Origin: Chloroflexota bacterium
GTDB lineage: Bacteria; Chloroflexota; Dehalococcoidia; Dehalococcoidales; RBG-16-60-22
Direction of reading: 5' to 3'
Length of the DNA: 20,643 bases
NCBI GenBank assembly: GCA_016875955.1
Contig: VGOH01000003.1
Span: 1-20,643 of the forward strand
In this document: positions 20,040 through 20,643 of the stretch, one piece after another
Layout: each line of letters begins with the position of its first letter
How positions within the stretch are numbered: position 1 is the stretch's first letter
Translations under genes and position numbers: made by a program
The notes under the pieces: generated by a model
Told to the model about the DNA's origin: nothing
What the model saw: the letters and a program-made list of their open reading frames with translations, nothing else
Databases searched by the model: none

Positions 20040-20643
20040 TCAGTCAGCGAACCTGTCCCGGCCAACGCAGTTATCAATGCCACGCTCTCTTTTAACAAAG
20101 CGGTAGATAGCCACGTTATACTCTTCCGGGTATTTGAATTTCCGCTCCGCTATCAACACCATTTGCCGGCCCAGTTCTCTTGCCGCCTGCATGGCGTGCT
20201 TATCCTTGCGAATATCTCCCTTGTTCCTGGCATAGCCATAGACGAAATCGGTGGAGAGCATGTGATGCACAGAAAAGAAAGTATTGAACAGATTCCAGAC
20301 GGCCACATTGCCCAGGCTGGCGCCGACCGATATGACGCCGCCGACCTTGCTGGCCAGCCGGTTGTTATTGGTGTACAGGGCATAGGAGCGGTCAATGAGC
20401 ATCTTGGCCTGGGCGGTGGCGCTCCAGAAGTAAACCGGCGTGCCCCAGATGATGCCATCGGCCGCTATCATTTTGGGATAAATCACCTGCACGTCATCTT
20501 TGATATGGCATTTGCCGGTCTTTTCGCAGGACAGACATCCGTCGCAGGGTCTTATGTCCTTGTCCCAGATGGTGATGAGCTCGGTCTCAGCGCCGCAGGC
20601 CTGCGCGCCGGCGAGGGCTTCCTGCACCAGAATTTCGGAATTG
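20040..20643 (-). CDS. Iron-sulfur flavoprotein (Isf/NADPH-dependent FMN reductase family), 5' end outside window
   Basis: A flavodoxin-fold protein truncated by the window edge: the frame stays open to 20642, where it reads NSEILVQEALAGAQ, so only the first strand and the FMN-phosphate loop (usually GSPR-x-GG/KGNS) are missing. The motif PCDGCLSCEKTGKC supplies the four cysteines (C-x2-C-x2-C-x5-C) expected for a [4Fe-4S] cluster, and GTPVYFWSATAQAKMLIDR contacts FMN. The C-terminus is longer than that of the paralogue at 16066, with an added basic segment (KRERGIDNCVGRDRF). Isf proteins pass electrons between ferredoxin and small acceptors in anaerobes. The GTG at 20627 is internal, not a start. 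Confidence 0.88.
   Translation of the reverse strand, partial: NSEILVQEALAGAQACGAETELITIWDKDIRPCDGCLSCEKTGKCHIKDDVQVIYPKMIAADGIIWGTPVYFWSATAQAKMLIDRSYALYTNNNRLASKVGGVISVGASLGNVAVWNLFNTFFSVHHMLSTDFVYGYARNKGDIRKDKHAMQAARELGRQMVLIAERKFKYPEEYNVAIYRFVKRERGIDNCVGRDRFAD

Noticed and set aside
1..20643. CRISPR arrays, tRNA or rRNA genes, transposases and phage genes
   Set aside because: I looked for regular direct repeats, cloverleaf-like sequence, conserved rRNA stretches and recombinase motifs and saw none that I could support.

Overview
The window reads as a chromosomal segment of a strictly anaerobic bacterium. It encodes a ferredoxin-linked, ion-pumping [NiFe] hydrogenase, corrinoid methyl-transfer proteins, iron-sulfur flavoproteins and a ferredoxin, and shows no respiratory oxidase. 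Bacterial Shine-Dalgarno sequences (one a 10-base match to the 16S tail) and sigma70-type promoters argue against an archaeal host, although the hydrogenase operon has the gene order known from Thermococcales. The protein style resembles Chloroflexota (Dehalococcoidia-like); that placement is my inference and no marker gene here proves it.

Layout. 1-283 holds one copy of a hairpin-rich dispersed repeat. A DedA-family membrane protein (minus) diverges at about 914-1051 from a probable three-gene operon (plus): alpha/beta hydrolase, LOG-family protein and a Crp/Fnr-type regulator. A second plus-strand unit (3527-5021) starts behind a palindromic FNR-type site placed as in a class II activated promoter. 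It encodes a zinc-ribbon protein, a ferredoxin-like protein and a HycI-type hydrogenase maturation protease. Converging on it is a compact 14-gene minus-strand operon (13236 down to 5029) colinear with mbhA-mbhN: the Mrp-type antiporter module (mbhA-H), the linker subunit mbhI and the hydrogenase module (mbhJ-N). A 370-base control region then separates this operon from a plus-strand Lon-like ATP-dependent protease (to 16069).

Right part. A stand-alone LigD-type 3'-phosphoesterase and a flavodoxin-like iron-sulfur flavoprotein relative form a minus-strand pair with a near-consensus promoter. A second repeat copy, inverted relative to the first, follows at 17190-17341. After it come an orphan membrane protein (plus), a UroD-fold protein with its cognate-looking corrinoid protein (minus), a 52-residue DUF3096-like membrane protein missed by size filters, and an iron-sulfur flavoprotein cut by the window edge.

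How it fits together. Reduced ferredoxin should feed electrons through MbhN and MbhJ to the NiFe site of MbhL, making H2 while the Mrp-like module drives proton/sodium movement. The maturation protease has the right family to process the 32-residue tail of MbhL. The Crp/Fnr regulator keeps the two recognition-helix residues expected for a TGA half-site, and the best TGA palindrome I found lies directly downstream of it. The least expected items are the bacterial mbhA-N operon, a probable ACG start codon behind a perfect Shine-Dalgarno, the inverted repeat pair around about 17 kb, and loss of the canonical zinc ligands in the UroD-fold protein.
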